From Lutraria lutraria (lineage: Eukaryota > Mollusca > Bivalvia > Venerida > Mactridae), in NCBI GenBank assembly GCA_964023205.1, contig OZ026844.1, positions 7,438,840 to 7,502,839 of the forward strand: a stretch of DNA of 64,000 nt. The letters run 5' to 3'. The notes below the pieces were generated by a model. It had not been told where the DNA came from. It did no database searches and worked only from the letters and a program-made list of their open reading frames with translations. Positions within the stretch are counted from its first letter, which is position 1; the number at the start of each line of letters is the position of its first letter. Made by a program: the position numbers and the translations under genes. Of this stretch, positions 62,854 through 64,000 are shown piece by piece.

Positions 62854-63106
62854 TTACAAAGTACATTTGGCCACATTGCATACTTGCCATTCGATACTTG
62901 GATTGATTGTGTAACACCACGTAAGCCCCCAATCTGAAGGATCTCTACAGTTATTCCCAGCTAGGGTAACGTTGTTTTCCGGGAACAAAGATGGCTGGTT
63001 GTAATAAGGGGTAAGGCTACTCAATTCCTGACATTGCTCACCGGCGAATGTTTCATTTATATTTCCGATGTCTCATTATAACGGTAGCAATTATTTGCGT
63101 CGAATT
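62854..63106 (-). pseudogene. Kringle pseudogene, relic of terminal exon
   Basis: Aligns with 50743-51020. Small deletions remove part of the region after NETSE and bring a TAA into frame, and the middle also has a deletion. The stop region and the acceptor-side EFDANNCYRYNETS remain readable. Confidence 0.8.
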
Positions 63107-63408
63107 CTTTTAAAACAAAAGATTGGACATTGAATATGTTTATATTAGTTAGAAATTATATAATGAAAAGTTCAGATCACATATCTATAGATATTCTTAT
63201 TAAATGCAGAATTGTCAGCATTATCTAAAGATGTTTGTGATCTTGACTTTTGAATAAAAAACATAAATAAGTAATTATTTGAATGCTGATTAAGTATGTA
63301 ATAAGTTGTTTATAAGTTTATAAATTATGATAGGTTGTATTATCTTGGATTGATATAGGTACTTATTAGCTGTTATTCCTTTCATCATTAAATCTTCTTA
63401 CCTGACAA

Positions 63409-63557
63409 ACACCTGGTCACGCCACATGGCTGCCATTTAACTGCTGGATCGGTGGTGTAACACCATGTGTAATTAGACCCTCTAGGATCTCGACAATAAT
63501 TTTCAGCATCCGTAAGAGAACCATCCGGATATTTGCTAGGATCAGGATAGTTGTTGT
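63409..63557 (-). pseudogene. Kringle pseudogene, 5'-truncated kringle exon
   Basis: Reads NNYPDPSKYPDGSLTDAENY then CRDPRGSNYTWCYTTDP to TRCLS with a GTAAGA donor, so the 3' half of a kringle exon is intact. Its 5' half, the intron and the signal-peptide exon are deleted: at about 63558 it joins directly to sequence matching the 5' leader at 52793. Confidence 0.82.
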
Positions 63558-64000
63558 TATGTTTATCGTTTGAGAGTAATATTCACAATCAGTCGACACG
63601 CGAATGTATGAATATATATTATCAAGGCCGATAAAAAATATCAGTTTTGACGCACGTGACTAATGTATCATATTTATTGCACACTGCAGAGGCACCGGCG
63701 GAGCAAACTAGTTGGACCTAAAAAAGAAAATATTGCTCATTTGTGGTAAATTGCGTTAAATTGCATATGTTGTGCCCTTATTTATGAAATATTATGGTAT
63801 ATTAACGCTGGCTACCATGTGTACACGTTTGAACAAATACATATTATAGATTTAAGCTTCCATTCCCGATACAAAAAAAAATTACTTGGTTTATTTGAAC
63901 GCTCGCCCTCAGTACCTACTTAATACGCCTATGCGGTATGTAAAAATGTTTCCATTTACGTTTAATAATGTGTTTAATAGACTGTTTCAACATTACTCAA

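Larger units (their letters stand above)
61586..64000. repeat. Segmental duplication, right copy, block 2
   Basis: Homologous to about 49967-53250: the AAGTTTCATGTTCTTC/GATGAAGTC leader, the GCAGTTGTTCAT phrase, kringle exon relics and the kringle promoter region, all in the same order. It contains a deletion relative to the left copy and runs off the window. Confidence 0.85.

Overview
The window looks like AT-rich genomic DNA of a marine mollusc, probably a bivalve. The reasons are spliced genes with GT-AG introns, dispersed class-II-tRNA-derived SINEs and TA-flanked foldback/MITE families of a type I associate with bivalve genomes, and a secreted kringle protein gene. The species cannot be named from sequence alone.

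Layout. (1) About 0.8-26.4 kb, minus strand: 13 coding exons of one large host gene, with splice phases consistent throughout. It encodes a FAM194-domain protein (C3orf20/ERICH6-like) and runs off the left edge. Its first intron of about 15 kb holds a 27-bp satellite, MITEs and a SINE. (2) About 26.4-32.7 kb: promoter-side and intergenic DNA with a tRNA-like relic, a LINE reverse-transcriptase fragment, a SINE and one copy of a segmental duplication. (3) 32,705-49,907: a complete 17.2-kb Polinton/Maverick, a virus-like self-synthesising DNA transposon, with inverted repeats of about 260 bp and a perfect 6-bp target duplication (TACGAG). (4) 50.7-52.8 kb, minus strand: an intact four-exon gene for a secreted three-kringle protein. 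(5) About 53-64 kb: repeats, a CpG-rich foldback cluster, a SINE, MITEs, and a second, degenerate copy of the duplicated block with a kringle pseudogene and no Polinton.

The Polinton. A central plus-strand cluster carries the core: protein-primed DNA polymerase B, packaging ATPase, two paralogous small basic proteins (one with a histone-H1-like/SR-rich tail), a conserved Polinton protein, chromodomain integrase, a small membrane protein, penton-type minor capsid, a pVI/pX-like basic protein, double-jelly-roll major capsid, a CxxC protein and an adenovirus-type protease. The protease has one in-frame UAA. Core genes are tightly packed, several with ATGA stop/start overlaps, and two have TATA boxes built on the previous gene's stop codon. 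This layout makes replication, integration, packaging and capsid assembly possible from one locus.

The most unusual part is at the ends. Four accessory genes (33.0-33.7, 34.6-34.9, 35.1-35.3 and 49.2-49.6 kb) are each followed, in the correct mRNA orientation, by replication-dependent-histone-type 3' stem-loops: a 6-bp GG..CC stem, a 4-nt U-rich loop and ACC flanks. Three are tandem doubles followed about 12 nt later by a purine-rich GAAAGA element like the U7 snRNA target. One promoter region has four CCAAT boxes and another has CRE palindromes. I infer that this element may tie its accessory genes to the host S-phase/histone-mRNA machinery. One of these genes encodes a 74-aa protein with an MGNC acylation-type N-terminus and two LYPDL (ALIX/ESCRT late-domain type) motifs, beside a two-zinc-knuckle protein. 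Together these suggest a budding or trafficking function unexpected for a capsid-forming transposon.
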